Below, one piece after another: positions 35,590 through 47,299 of a stretch of 64,000 bases of DNA. Source of the DNA: Alviniconcha marisindica (taxonomy: Eukaryota > Mollusca > Gastropoda > Provannidae); NCBI GenBank assembly GCA_018857735.1, contig JABMCL010000509.1:956001-1020000 (forward strand). Direction: 5' to 3'. How positions within the stretch are numbered: position 1 is the stretch's first letter; each line of letters begins with the position of its first letter. The notes under the pieces are model-generated. The model saw nothing but the letters and a program-made list of their open reading frames with translations, was not told the origin of the DNA and ran no database searches. Position numbers and translations under genes: made by a program.

Positions 35590-35880
35590 TTTCTCAGCCT
35601 TGAAAGTGGAATGTCTTGTGAAAAGATTGGATTACTGCATTCAGTGTCAGGGTCACAGTGAAGGTTCAGAACTTCATTGAATGTTTGTCAGTCCTGTATT
35701 TTCTGTACCACTCATATCTTTGCATTCAAAATAGGTCTGTTATTAATAACCAAACAGTGCAAACAAAGTGAGCATTTATTTATACTTTATACAATTATAG
35801 TACACTGAGCTCATAACATTAACACTATAACAGTGACTTACACTAGTTACACTTACAGTATCTAGGAACACGTGGGGGTA
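35590..35880 (+). repeat. Continuation of AGGTCA-type repeat element
   Basis: GGTCACAGTGAAGGTTCA at 35,655, followed by about 200 bp (CTGTACCACTCATATCTTTG and on) that recurs at 55,105-55,260. Confidence 0.65.
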
Positions 35881-38125
35881 TTTTGCCATGTAATCCTTAT
35901 TATGTTTTTATTTGTACATCATTATCATAAAATTTTATGTTTCCATACCTGTCAACCCATACAGTTTACCAGTATTAAAAAAAAAAAATCCATTATTTGG
36001 GGGGGATATATGGATACAGGAAAGCATAATTTTCACAAGATTTTGCTGTTGTTTTAAACTGAGCAAAAAGATTGAAACACTGTCAAACAAGCAGCTGACA
36101 CACACCATCGCCAAATGCACACTAACTGGCCTGGTGCAGTAGGCTAAGAAATCTTGTTGGAAGTGAGATTTGAAGTCATGCATGTGAATTTCGCACATTG
36201 CTTCTTCCTTACACTGCCACATGTGCCGGGTGGAATTCAAAATGCCACTGCCACCAGCAAAAAACAACAAAAAACCCCGGCCTGCATAAGGGAAATACAG
36301 GTTCACAAACTCTGGACTAAGGTTTACTCCCAAAAGGGGTTGACAGCTATGTGTTTCAGAAGGCCATTAGCTGAAATGTAAGTTGAGTTGTCATGTAGAG
36401 TACACAGACTAAATCATTTTTATAAGTTAGATTCCATCCTCCCCACCCCACCCCCCAAAAATAGAAATCCCAGAAAAGTCAATTTTGCTTTTGTTGTTTT
36501 ACTGTTTTACCTTCACTGTCTTCAGTCTTAAATGAAGACTGGTTATTGTTTACTAGGCACTTCATTATGCATGAGAGATTTGACTGAGACAGTTGCTGTC
36601 AAGTGTATTATCTCACCCCCCAGAATAAGCCAGTATTGATTTGAAACAGACTGTGGCCCAGCTCAAGGCATAATTCATTGTCCCAGGGCATCCATTGTTA
36701 CAGGCAAATTGATCAATAACTGCCCTGTTATGGCTAACAAATCTGCCCAGAGGCACTGTTCCCTGAAACTGGTAGAGCTCTAGGACTGCAGATTAAAAGT
36801 GTAGTATTCCACCCACCCTCACTATCATTACAGGGATTGGTTTTCATGATGGGAGGTGGTTTTCATGTTTATGAGCTTTTCTTTAACCAGTGGGAGGTGG
36901 TTTTCATGTTTATGAGCTTTGTTTAAACCACTGGGAGGTTCAGGGGACAATCATCTGAGTTGTGTAGTCCTGCACCACAACACTGTGTGACTTAGTACAG
37001 ACGGAACTGGTACAGCAGCTTACTCAGGTTACTGTGCATCTGGTGGTAATGTAATGCTGCCAGAGTGTGTTTGCAAGCCTACATGCAGTTAACAGCTCAA
37101 CCCCTCCTTTTTTCTTTTCTTCTTTACCAATGAACAAGGAAAAGTGTTTCAACAATGAGATCTAAACCTGGTAGGCATTTGTTTTGGGTGGAGGGGACCT
37201 TATTCTGAAAGTGTGCTGTGGGGTTAAAGGAGTACAGACTTTACACTTACAACTTCTCCTCTTTTTTTTGGGGGGGGGGGGGGGGGGTGTCTTATTTTCC
37301 CCTCTCATTTTATTGTAATTTTGCTTTGTTTGTTTCTTTGTTTTTGCCTTCATCCCCCCTCCCCTTTACGTTTGACATTTATTGGTTTAATCAAAATCAC
37401 TGCCTCAGAATGCAAATTATTGATTGAGTTCTAGTACAACCATCAAGTTCTTCAACAAAGAGAAACACATACACGCACACACACGCATGCATGCACGCAC
37501 GCACACACACACACACACACACACAAAGAACAAACTCAAAAACTTTATTTTACAAGGATTGTAGTTCAGGTTAAGTTGACCTGTTTAACAGCTAGTCCTT
37601 GCTTAGCAACTTATGAGTAAAACAAATTATAGGCATAATTTACATTATGTAAAACATGACTCAATGAATGAAAGTATATACAGGAAGCATAAAAACTAGA
37701 GAGAAAATAAATGCAGTTGTAGTGATGAGTATAGTCTTGATTTTTATTTACACAAGATATAGATATATATTATGAAAAATACTGATGAATCAAACCTTAA
37801 TAATTATCTTTACAGCATAAACTTGTAGCCACCATTAGATGTCTCCTAACACCCTCACTGTGTTCCAACCTGCAGTTGAATGTGAACCCAACCTCTTTGA
37901 CATTTCTTTTATGTGTTTTTAACTTGCTGTGAAAATGTTTTGTCTTTTATCTTGCCCAACCCAGGTGCACACACTGTGGAATATTCTTGAACTTCCTGCA
38001 AGAGTAAAATTAAGAGGTTACAATGTGATGAGGACTAAGATGAAGACAGTAGTTAATGAGTCATTGCGAAAGTTGCAGTCCTGCTGAAGTTACACATATT
38101 TTTGCCCACCAGCTAAATGAATATA
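35880..38125. other. No gene recognised
   Basis: A 49 bp duplication (GGGAGGTGGTTTTCATG) at 36,850-36,950, poly-G at 37,269-37,288, (CA)n at about 37,470-37,525 and a tail-type repeat at 37,540-37,650. If the tetraspanin first exon is near, it should be here, but none is convincing. Confidence 0.45.
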
Positions 38126-38129
38126 TAAA

Positions 38130-38560
38130 CCTATTGGGCAGGTATCTCAACAAAGGTGGCTCTTTGCAAGTACCTGTTATTGTTCATGTTGCTGCACGTG
38201 ACAGGCGTAGTGATCCTGGCTATATGTATCTGGTTTGGTTCAAGTACCTGTCACTGCATGGTCATGCTGTTGCAGGTCACAGGTATAGTGATCCAGGCCA
38301 TAGGTATCAGGATCAAGATGGATCGGTATAAGTGCCAGTAACTGTTCATGTTGTAGGTGACACTTATAGGTATAGTGATCTAGGTCATATATATATAGAG
38401 AGAGAGAGAGAGAGATCAGTACAAGTACCTATCACTGTTCATGGTGTTGCAGGTGATGGGTGTATAGTCATCCTGGCCAATGGTATCTACCAAGGTGGAT
38501 TGCACATGGCACTGTTCATGTTGTTGCAGGTGACAGGTATAGTGATCCTGGCCATAGGTA
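38130..38560 (+). repeat. Tandem copies of the tetraspanin acceptor plus TM1 exon start
   Basis: Units begin with TTCATGTTGTTGCAG-like sequence at 38,183, 38,257 (variant CATGGTCATG), 38,345, 38,438 and 38,515, after a partial unit at about 38,130. Each contains the intron end plus the first 50-60 bp of the exon (GTGACAGGTATAGTGATCCT and on). Only the last unit leads into an intact exon. The first full copy has AC in place of the acceptor AG; copies 2-4 keep AG but acquire stops or an internal GA microsatellite. Confidence 0.85.
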
Positions 38561-38718
38561 TCTGGACCAAGGTGGATCTGTACAAGTACCTTGAGCTGTC
38601 CTCCATCTACCAGCCAGAAGCCCCATATGTGCTGATTGGGGTGGGTGCTGTAATTGTGCTGGTTGGTTCTCTGGGATGCTGCTGTACTGTCAAGGGACAT
38701 TCCTTCCTGCTCTACATG
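38530..38718 (+). CDS. Tetraspanin exon: TM1 end, small loop, TM2
   Basis: Encodes 63 residues beginning VTGIVILAIGIW (rest of TM1), a short extracellular loop (about residues 13-31) and TM2 (PYVLIGVGAVIVLVGSLGC). APYVLIG and the cysteines after TM2 resemble TSPAN6/TSPAN7. The acceptor is ttgttgcag, AG at 38,528-38,529, and the donor ATG|gtaagg at 38,719. Phase 0 on both sides. The acceptor and first third of this exon are the source of the degenerate tandem copies upstream. Tetraspanins organise membrane microdomains with integrins and other partners; cysteines beside the membrane, as here, are usually palmitoylated. Confidence 0.9.
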
Positions 38719-39791
38719 GTAAGGTGGTAACACTGAAGCTGCCATGGTATTGGAAATGGGGGGTGAGGGGGGACATTCCACTGTTTGAGCTTACATGTTT
38801 ATACAGAGGGAATGGCTTTTCATTTTTTGTTGTGCCTGATCTCCTGACCTGCCCACAGCTGCAGCCCAGCTTTCAAGGTAGCCCCAGTTACAGTGGAGTG
38901 AAGATGGGGCAAGTACAGTGATTTGAGGGTAGATTTTACCAGTGGCCTACTCTTGTTTTAACTGGTTGATGGTGATACCCAGGGCTATCACTAACACGAC
39001 TGGTGCCACCCCAAAAGGAGGCCAGGGATGTCTGATGTCACTCTCCTGTTTGGAATCTCAGGGCTGTCATTTGATTGCCCTTTCGTATCTCTTCTCTCAT
39101 TTTTTCTGCCTAGGCCTCTTGCTTTTTATGCCTTGTAATTTTTCTGCTAATGGTCCATTCTCCTGATTTTTTTCTCCAGAAAACTTTCATTTTTTTGTTA
39201 AGGGGTGGGCTTTAAAAACATTTTTTATATTCTTTATGGCTCTGCTCTTGTTGAGCAGCTAGGAGATAGGTGGTATGTGCAGCTTTCTATCATGCTGGCA
39301 CTGGTATTTGCTGTTATGCATTTATTTTAAAAACAGTTGGTTCTGTCCATTCCTTTTTTTATATTTTCCTTTAATCTTGTATTGATATATGGAATGGTTG
39401 ATGAAATACCAGCTTGTTCTAGCCTTATATGTTTATTAACAAGGGTGATATTGAAGGGACTAACTCTTCAAACAGTTGTGTTTGATATTTGTGGATACGT
39501 TATGTTTTGTTTTATGTTTGTGCAGGGATTGACTTTGTGGACTTGAGAAAGGATAACAAGTGGATATGTGAGGAGAGTTTTGAAATGTGCATTTGCTTAT
39601 GACAGAGTTTGATCATCCTGAGGGGTTAACCTTGTGTGTGTTGTGACCTTGTGATATATTTGTGTGTGATGAAAGCTGTTGAATTTGTTTTTTGTATGTG
39701 GTACTGCAGAGATGTGGTACTTTGTTCAGCATGGAGCACAGTGCATAATTATTAAACCACTGTGTGCGACACTGTTGAATTTTGTGTGCAG

Positions 39792-39866
39792 TACTGTGGG
39801 GTGTTGTTCCTGGTGTTCATCATGGAGCTGAGTGCAGGCATTACCCTGCTCATCTACAAGGGGAAG
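39792..39866 (+). CDS. Tetraspanin exon: TM3
   Basis: Acceptor ttgtgtgcag (AG 39,790-39,791), donor aag|gtgggt. The 25 residues (YCGVLFLVFIMELSAG then ITLLIYKGK) are TM3, with the glutamate inside the membrane segment that is typical of tetraspanins, ending in a lysine-rich boundary to the large extracellular loop. The 75 bp size matches the conserved tetraspanin exon. Confidence 0.92.
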
Positions 39867-40557
39867 GTGGGTTATACCTGTTTGTATTGCCCTCTTCCAC
39901 TTTTCTTAATGAAAACATGGACCAAAATCTGGAGTAGGGGTGGGGGTTATACCTGGCACTATGTTCTTGCCATTAGAATGATTCTGCATGAAGATGGGCA
40001 GTGCTCTAAGCCATTTTAATATTTAGTTGATTGGTTGGGAATGTAGATAGATAATTGTTTATGCCCAGTCTACCATGGCAGGTATACCAGGATTAGGGTG
40101 GGGGATAAACATGAACTTTTAGAAGAGGAAGGTGTGCCACAGTAGACTCAGTCCTGTGCCCCTTCATTCACCACCCGGGTCTTTGGACCAAAAGGGACCA
40201 ATGAATGGAAACATAAAGGGGTGGTATCCAGTCACCTGTCATTGCCAAAAGAGCATGTTTGATAACCTCTTGGCAGTCAAACCAGAACATAGATTTCATC
40301 AACATCATTTTGATGATCAGGCCAAATCAGTTTCTGTTCCAAGTCTTGTCAATGTGTATATTACATTGGTTATACCTTACTTTTGTAATTTTGACCAGTG
40401 TTCCTGTCTTCATTATAACATTTTACAGTTTATAGTTTTTCATTTCATTTGCATGACCTCTCACTTGCACCTACCCTATGCGCATGTTTGCCCATGTTTT
40501 GCTAAAAACAGTCTAATGGCTGTTCACTGTTGTGATGTGGAATTGTTTCTTGGACAG

Positions 40558-40659
40558 CTGGAGCAGGGATTCAAGGAGGGTCTGAATAATGCCATCGATC
40601 GCTATGGCCAAAATGGGCAGGAGGAGATCACCAATGCCTTCGATGAACTGCAGCAAAAG
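40558..40659 (+). CDS. Tetraspanin exon: start of large extracellular loop
   Basis: Acceptor ttcttggacag (AG 40,556-40,557), donor aag|gtgata. 34 residues (LEQGFKEGLNNAIDRYGQ, then ending FDELQQK) form helices A and B of the large loop. The donor is weak (GTGATA) but keeps phase 0, and the next exon continues straight into the CCG motif. Confidence 0.9.
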
Positions 40660-41203
40660 GTGATATATGCAATAATGTACTTGCATATGGCATAGGGAGT
40701 TTAGCATGTGATATTAATTCAGGAGAAAAAAAAGGAATAAAAATTAGGGTGGGGTAGGGGATGGTATACCTATTTTGACACCCATGTATTTGTCACTTCT
40801 GTTGATTAACATACAAAATAATTGCATGTTTAATGATGAGCTGAACTTGGTTGAATGCACACACATGGATACCCCCCCCCCCCCCCCCTCCCTCTCCCAG
40901 TCCTCATGGTAACATTCATAACCTGCTGGATGTTTGTTTATATTTTTTATATCACCTGTGCATCCTTCCAAATGTGCGTCCAATCCTTCCATCAGACCTG
41001 TGCATCCTTCCACGTTCATACATACAGCTGATTTCCCAAATAAAAGACCAGCGGCTTCCCTCTTTTAATATGAACTTTCATCAAACCCCTCAGGTCATAC
41101 ATATTCATGTAGATAAACCCCTGACCAGTGACCACCTCTCTCTTAAAGACCACACTTGCTGCACTTTTGGAATGATCTTAAAACTGTTTATTGCATTTTT
41201 CAG

Positions 41204-41377
41204 CTGGGCTGCTGTGGTATCAACAGCTACAGAGACTGGTTCTCGTCACCATGGGAACAAGAGCAGTCTGACCCCAACACGGTGCCACAGTCATGTTGCC
41301 GTGGAGATGCAAAGACATGTCCAAACAGCAATCTGCCTGTGCAGGCCAATGCCACACATCTGCCTGTCTTCACTCAT
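41204..41377 (+). CDS. Tetraspanin exon: CCG motif and loop cysteines
   Basis: Acceptor cattttttcag... (AG 41,202-41,203), donor cat|gtatgt. 58 residues starting LGCCGINSYRDW, the hallmark CCG motif, followed by PQSCC and a further cysteine (KTC), so with the next exon the loop has six cysteines and three disulfides are possible. An N-glycosylation sequon NAT lies near residue 49. This segment is the partner-binding head of the protein and is the part most expected to vary between species. Confidence 0.95.
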
Positions 41378-41882
41378 GTATGTCTGGCATGTGGGGTGGG
41401 GGGGATGCAGGGAGGTAGATTATGTTCAGCCATACTCACTGCATTGGTTAGTTCCAGTACAATGCAACTTGTGTTGTCTCTTGTGTTGTCTGTCTTGTTT
41501 AGGCGGGCACATATTTTTTTTATATACATTGTTTAGAGTTAACAACAGGCAGTGTCAGACACAGACTGACTTACTACCTGATGGCTGTCACAAGCTGGTC
41601 CCATCAGAGTGTGATTTACACAATGCTATTTTTTTCTTTACAGCTTCTCCACTTCATTCAGTCTAAAATAATAGAAAATTAAAACTTCATTCTGCCTGTT
41701 TTACATGATGTGATTCTTTTGTTCATAGCTGTTTACCACTTAAATCTGAAACAAGAATGACTGCTAGCATTCTAAAACAAGATCTAAACACATAAAAGGT
41801 TCAGAAGAATGCTATTTATTAGGACAAAACACAATATGCAAATTTGGGGGGTAATCCTCTTCATCAAGCTACAAAACAACGC

Positions 41883-44360
41883 TTAAAGGGACTGGCCCAT
41901 GCAGATTTGGCTAAAAAAACTAATTTTTTGCATGCATTTTTATTGATTTATGTGCGATTATTATGTAGCATTAATTTCTGCTTTGGTCCTGTTGAAATGC
42001 GGCAATTTAAGAATAACTGTAGTGTTCTAAAAATAGATTGGGGATCTCCCCCTGGGTGCAGCTATTTCGGAATGAGTATTACGTCATTACGTTTTGTTGT
42101 TTACACAAATTTTTGTAAACTCGGCCATGACAATGGCATTGTCTCAGGCTTGTAATCTGCTCAGGCGTAATAATTTGTCAGGCGACTTAGCTGATGATTG
42201 TGTGAATAATTTTATGTCTTTCTATGAATAAATCTCGTAATCGTGCTATGTGTACTTCACTATAGTGGATGAGACCTGTAGTTGCCATTTAGTAATAATG
42301 CTCAGTGATGGACCGAGGTCCAAAGTGTTAGGTGACAATTCTTTCTCAGTGTCTTGATCCAATGCTACTACAGGAAATATTTTAGACACCATAATAATAA
42401 TAATAATGAAAAGAAAAACAACAACTACCAGCCGGTGGCAGGCCAGAAACACGCACTTACACAAACAGGTAGTACTTAGTAGAATATTTAAGCATATGGT
42501 TTCGGTAGACTACTCCTATCAATCAAAAAAGAAGTATCAGGAACCTTTTCTTTTACTTGTCCAGTAACAGCTTTGCCAGTTTCCTATCACAGACGTCTAA
42601 CCTTGTGCACCGCACTCTCCAACTCTCCACCTGGTCACCCAGGTTTACCAGCCACAACCTGTATCTACGTTGTCGGTCTCTCACCAGTCGAGCTAAACTT
42701 TTTTCTTTTTTCTTTTTTCTTTTGGTCCTCCAAAGATAAATGGTAGTAACTCCAAATTATCTGTTTTGATTGCATAATCTTGAAAAAAGGAAAAGAACTA
42801 TGAAGCTATAAACACCACTGTTTCATTCTCAGTTCTTCGTTGCTTTCGTTCAGTGGGCTATTTGCTCCTTACAATAGCACATGAAAGAATGTATTTATTA
42901 TCTATTAGCAGAAAAGAAGGCGGCACACAAAACAAAACACATGTCCCATCCCGTGTTCTCTTGTGTACATATTCCTAATCATTCTTTTCAGTTTTGTCAT
43001 TCTTGCCATCAGTAACTACTTCTAGAGCCATTGTTTCCTTTGACTCTTCCTTCACCTTTCTATAATCTTGCGTCAATTATTGATATTGTAATGACGTCAA
43101 AATGATTTTGCCATCATTTCATTGAGCCAAGCACATAGGGTGGCATGGGGGAAATTTATCCACTTGCTCGGTTGGGGGAACTTTGGCCGCCCAAACACCT
43201 TGTGAACTGCACTCAGTACCCCTACAATTGAACTTTTCCAAACTGTAAAATCAGCTTCATAATGGATCAGTCCACAAACAAAACAACAAACGAGTGATTG
43301 TTACAAGTAACGTGTGGGAAAACCTGTTCTACTTTGGGAGCCTTGCTATTCGCTTGGCAAAAAAAAACATAGTGTGGGTTATACGAAAAGCAAGGACCAA
43401 ATACTGTTGGCAGATCTTGTTTGTTTTGAAGTTCAATGTTTGCCACGATCTGCCCACTTAAAAATCTTCCTAATTTTGGCATTTTGAGGACGTCCTTTTA
43501 AATCTGTGTATCCATTCTTAACATTTTTTTTTTTTTTTTACATCAGCTTCTTCTTGTCTGTCTTCTTCTTTGCTTCCTTATTCTTTTATTATTACCTGTC
43601 TATTTGTTGTTGTTTTTTGCATTTGAAGAAGACAATTTTCTGTCGAAAGTGCTTGTGTTTCATTGTTTCTTTGTGTTACGTCGTACAGGTGAATACATTT
43701 CCCTAGTTCTGTTCTATCAGTTTTGTCAACCTCACCAGTAGTTGTTCACTCATTCCTCAGAAAAAGAATGTTTTCTTTCATGTTCATGAAATCACATGGG
43801 TAGTTGTGTTGTATACTAGTCTGCGATTTGTCGAAGGTGTCTACAAACCACAATGAGCATGTGTTGGTTGAGCCAACAAAATGGCAGTGTGACAAAATCG
43901 TGCCTCGAAGCGTGCATGGGAATCAAACATACCTGTTTGGATGAATTTCCCCATGGCCACCCTAAAATGTTCGAAAGAATGCTAGACATCATTTCATTGT
44001 TCATCTTGGCAATTTCAAACAATATCAATTTATTTCCGATTTTTTTGTGTTGTTTCCCTATGAAAACGTTAGGAAAATGAAACTAAATCACACAGATTGT
44101 CCAGATTAAAAAAATTAACATTGACAAAAATAATTTATACATGACATGTACACAAAACTGAGAAGTTCTGGTATCCTATCAATGATGGCATACTGAAACA
44201 CGGAAAAGAGCTCCTGAAAACAGTGTTAGTAACACTGTCTGGGAAAGTCCTTCTAAAATCGTTATAAAATCAATGGCACGTTCAATCACAAAACTTTTAA
44301 TGCTGATCATGTTCGTTTAAGCACACGAGAAATTTAGCTGCCAAAGGAGAGTTCCTTTAA
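41883..44360 (+). mobile_element. TTAA-flanked non-autonomous DNA transposon, copy R2
   Basis: Fullest copy (2,478 bp including the TTAA at each end). It starts TTAAAGGGACTGGCCC and ends GAGAGTTCCTTTAA. The matching site in the opposite arm (about 47,770-47,790) lacks it, showing insertion at a CTTA(A) site. It contains the tRNA-like block reversed (about 42,602-42,700), the nested element N and no transposase. The TTAA target is like piggyBac, but the AGGGACT ends are not the usual piggyBac CCC start. Confidence 0.8.
43138..43962 (+). mobile_element. Nested element N (copy in R2)
   Basis: GGGTGGCATGGGGGAAATT at the left and ATGAATTTCCCCATGGCCAC with CC at the right; TA on both sides. At 43,612 it contains TTTGAAGAAGACA and TGTCGAAAGTGC, a short stem with a GAAA that the shorter R1 copy lacks. 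Confidence 0.65.
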
Positions 44361-44808
44361 GCAGCAGTTAAATGGTGAAAAAAGAAAAATGAAATGGAGA
44401 GCTAAGCCACTTATCTGTTTTTGGTTGAGCTATGTTGTTTTCATGTCCAGTGCTTGGAAAAATGTTGGCATGACAATGACGTGTAATAGGTGTGATATAA
44501 TAACTATTTTATGACTTAAAACTCAAATGGCACAGAAGAGTGATAGAGAGAAAGGTGAGGGGAGAGTGAGAGTGAGAGCTGAGCTTTGGAATACAGATTA
44601 ATGGGGTGGGGGGTGGAGGAAAGGTTTCCAGTCCCAAACATTCCTGAGGATGAATGTGAAAAACCCCAGAGTACCAGGGGGAAAACCCATTAGTTGGACA
44701 CAGAAAACCCTGTTGATATTAATTTTGATGATGGTTTCACTGCCATCAATGATCAAAGTTCAGGAAAACAAAACAACCAGAGAGAGAGCTACACACATGC
44801 ACATACAT

Positions 44809-44828
44809 ACACACACACACACACACAC

Positions 44829-44870
<42 letters not shown>
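44809..44870. repeat. (CA)n microsatellite in left palindrome arm
   Basis: Nearly pure CA dinucleotides, not matched in length by the right arm. Confidence 0.95.
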
Positions 44871-44872
<2 letters not shown>

Positions 44873-44999
44873 CATACACACATTATGGCAGAAGAAGAGA
44901 GAAAAAAAGGGCCTACATATTAAACAGCATATTTACAGCCATATAAGGCCTAAATAGACAACAGCCAAGTGACAGTCATGTATGGTTATACCTTTATAG

Positions 45000-45372
45000 T
45001 CTTTGATTCATTCAACCTGGTTTCCTTCTGCCAAATTTATCAATCAAGTGCAATTTCATGTCTTTTCTGTCATTCATGTCCTTTTACACTAATGTTGTAG
45101 ATGGTGTGGCCAGTTTGGTTAAAGTGATTAGCAGCCGGTTTGTCTCTCTGGTGTTTAATGTCCTTCCACAAGGTTTTCTTTGAAGTACCCACTTCAAGGG
45201 TGCGTCCAGTTTCACTGATGTAGAGTTGAGCGCATCTGGTGCAATGAATGACATAAACAGTGTTGTACATCAGGCAGTTTAACTGTTTTGTGATGTTCAT
45301 CTGGGACTTAGGACCAGTAACATTGGTGCTGGTACAGATGAAAGGACATGTTCTTGATTGCAGTTCCTGGTG
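45000..45372 (-). pseudogene. Penelope-like element, GIY-YIG end (minus copy)
   Basis: On the minus strand the frame reads CPFICTSTNVTGPKSQ, then VYVIHCTRCAQLYISETGRT (GIY-YIG-type core) and ends HFNQTGHTIYNISVKG before a stop. This matches the C-terminal endonuclease region of Penelope-like retroelements. The YIG-like motif is YIS here. The region after ISVKG has lost the GLWLLFTDN segment present in the plus copy, so it is a pseudogene. Confidence 0.7.
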
Positions 45373-45394
45373 TTCTTGTGGTGTTCTTGTGGCA

Positions 45395-45560
45395 CAGCTT
45401 AGATCGCATCAGCATGTCACGGATGTTGGTCACGACATTCGCATAAAAGGACTGTGGCTTCTCTTTACAGACAATGTGAATGACAGAAAAGACATGGAAT
45501 CACACTTGATTAATAAACTTGGCAGCAGGAAACCAGGTGGAATGAATCAAAGACTATAAC
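45395..45560 (+). pseudogene. Penelope-like element C-terminus (plus copy)
   Basis: Plus-strand frame HVTDVGHDIRIKGLWLLF, then TDNVNDRKDMESHLINKLGS, then stop after GGMNQRL. It aligns with the minus copy's HFNQTGHTIYNISVKG and supplies the C-terminus that copy has lost. Truncated at its 5' side near the palindrome centre. Confidence 0.65.
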
Positions 45561-46744
45561 TATACATGGCTGTCACTTGGCTGTTGTCTAGGCTGTAAAT
45601 GTTCTGTTTATTTGCAGGCCCCTTCTTCTTCTCCCCCCACCCCCCCGGATTCCGATGCCTTCACCGCAGCCAACTACAGAACTGCAATAGTGTGTGTGTT
45701 AATGCATGAGTGCGTATGTGTAGCTCACTCTTTCTTTCTTTTTTTCTTTTTTCCATAATTATGGTTGTTCTGTTTTCCTGAGTTTTGATAGCAGTGAAAC
45801 CATCATCATGATTAATGTCAATAGGGTTTTCTCTGCATCCAACTAATGGGGTTTTCCCCAGGTAGGTACTCTGGTTTTCTCATTCATCCCCTGGGATGTT
45901 TGGAACTGGAAACAATCTTCCTTTTTCAAGTTTGAAATGCCCCCTCCCCCTGCCCCATTTTTCGGTATTCTAAAGCTCAGCTCTCACTCTCTTCCCCCCT
46001 CCCCTCCCCTTTCTCTCTGTCACTCTGCCATTTGAGTTTTATGTCATATAATATTTATTACATCACACCTACAGGGCTCCCGTTAACACACAAATGTGTG
46101 TCCCTTACACACTAGAACTGAAAAGATGCACTAAACCTCCAACTAGGATGCACTAAAAAAATGCCAAGTTGTGTTTTTTTCTAAGTCCAGACCTGTTCCT
46201 GACTTAAAATGTGGTCATGTGAACTGTTTGTACCACCTCTTCTGTCTGGAAACCAACAGCTACCCTGCACCCCAAACGTCATGAAGACTATACTCATCAG
46301 TGCTCAGACACAAATGCATCAGCACACACCTAACAACAAATGATGATGATGTGGGGCAACAGATGTAGTTATTAGGGACAGGCAATTCTTCTTTTTTCAT
46401 GGTGCTTTACGTCCACAGAAACCTTATGGCTTGTTAGGGATGGGAACAATCAACCAGAGTAAGTAAACATGTTGCTTTACATCCACAGAAGCAAGATGGC
46501 TTATTAGGGACAGGGAAGGGGGAGGGAGAAAGAGTGAGTGGCACGACTATGCACTCTGACCCAGAAAGACCGAGGAGGCTGTGGACCACTGCCAGAACAA
46601 CTATGTTAAGGTAGTGGGGACCACGCCATTGCATAACAACTAGCCTACTCTGCAATTGCTGTTTCAGCTGCTGTGCAGAGCAGTCACAAAGAAAATGTCC
46701 ATAGCACATATGTTGAGGAACAACTAAAGCAAAAGCAATCTAAC

Positions 46745-46880
46745 TTTCTGAGCCCAGCTCCACCTCCCTGCTCTTGATCTCTCCTGGGCTCTCTTGAGGG
46801 TCCAGCACCTCCTCTTGATCTCTCCTGGGCTCTCTTGAGGGTCCAGCACCACCTCCCTCTTCTTGATCTCACCTGGACCC
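46745..46880. repeat. Tandem repeat, about 50 bp unit
   Basis: CTTGATCTCTCCTGGGCTCT followed by CTTGAGGGTCCAGCACC in two near-identical copies plus a partial third. Confidence 0.8.
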
Positions 46881-47299
46881 ACAAATGAAAGTCTAACTTC
46901 TTCGTAACAGTCTAGCTCACCATGGTTGAAGTGTTGCTTTACATCTACAGAAACCGTAGGTTTATGAGGGACAGGAGCCCAGGACATCCACCTTGACTTT
47001 CACACAGCTCCTGAGCTCTGTAGCTCACCATGATGATGATGTAGAGCTTAATGTCCTCGGATGTCAGGTTGACATATTAGGGACAAACTGTGACGAATGC
47101 GTAAGCATGGTTCAGTGTTGCTTTACATCCACAGAAACCATAAGGCTTGTTAGGATGGGGAGCCTAGGACGACCACCTCGACTTTCACACAGCTCCTGAA
47201 CTCTGCACAGTCGCTCATCAGTAAACATGGTGCTTAACGTCTACAGACACCATAAGGCTTATTAGGGACAGGGGGATGGGGGTATGGAAGTGGGGGAAG

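Noticed and set aside
38156..38341. Frame resembling a tetraspanin N-terminus (ALCKYLLLFMLLHVTGVV)
   Set aside because: The resemblance comes from the junction between degenerate tandem copies; it has no ATG and stops soon after.
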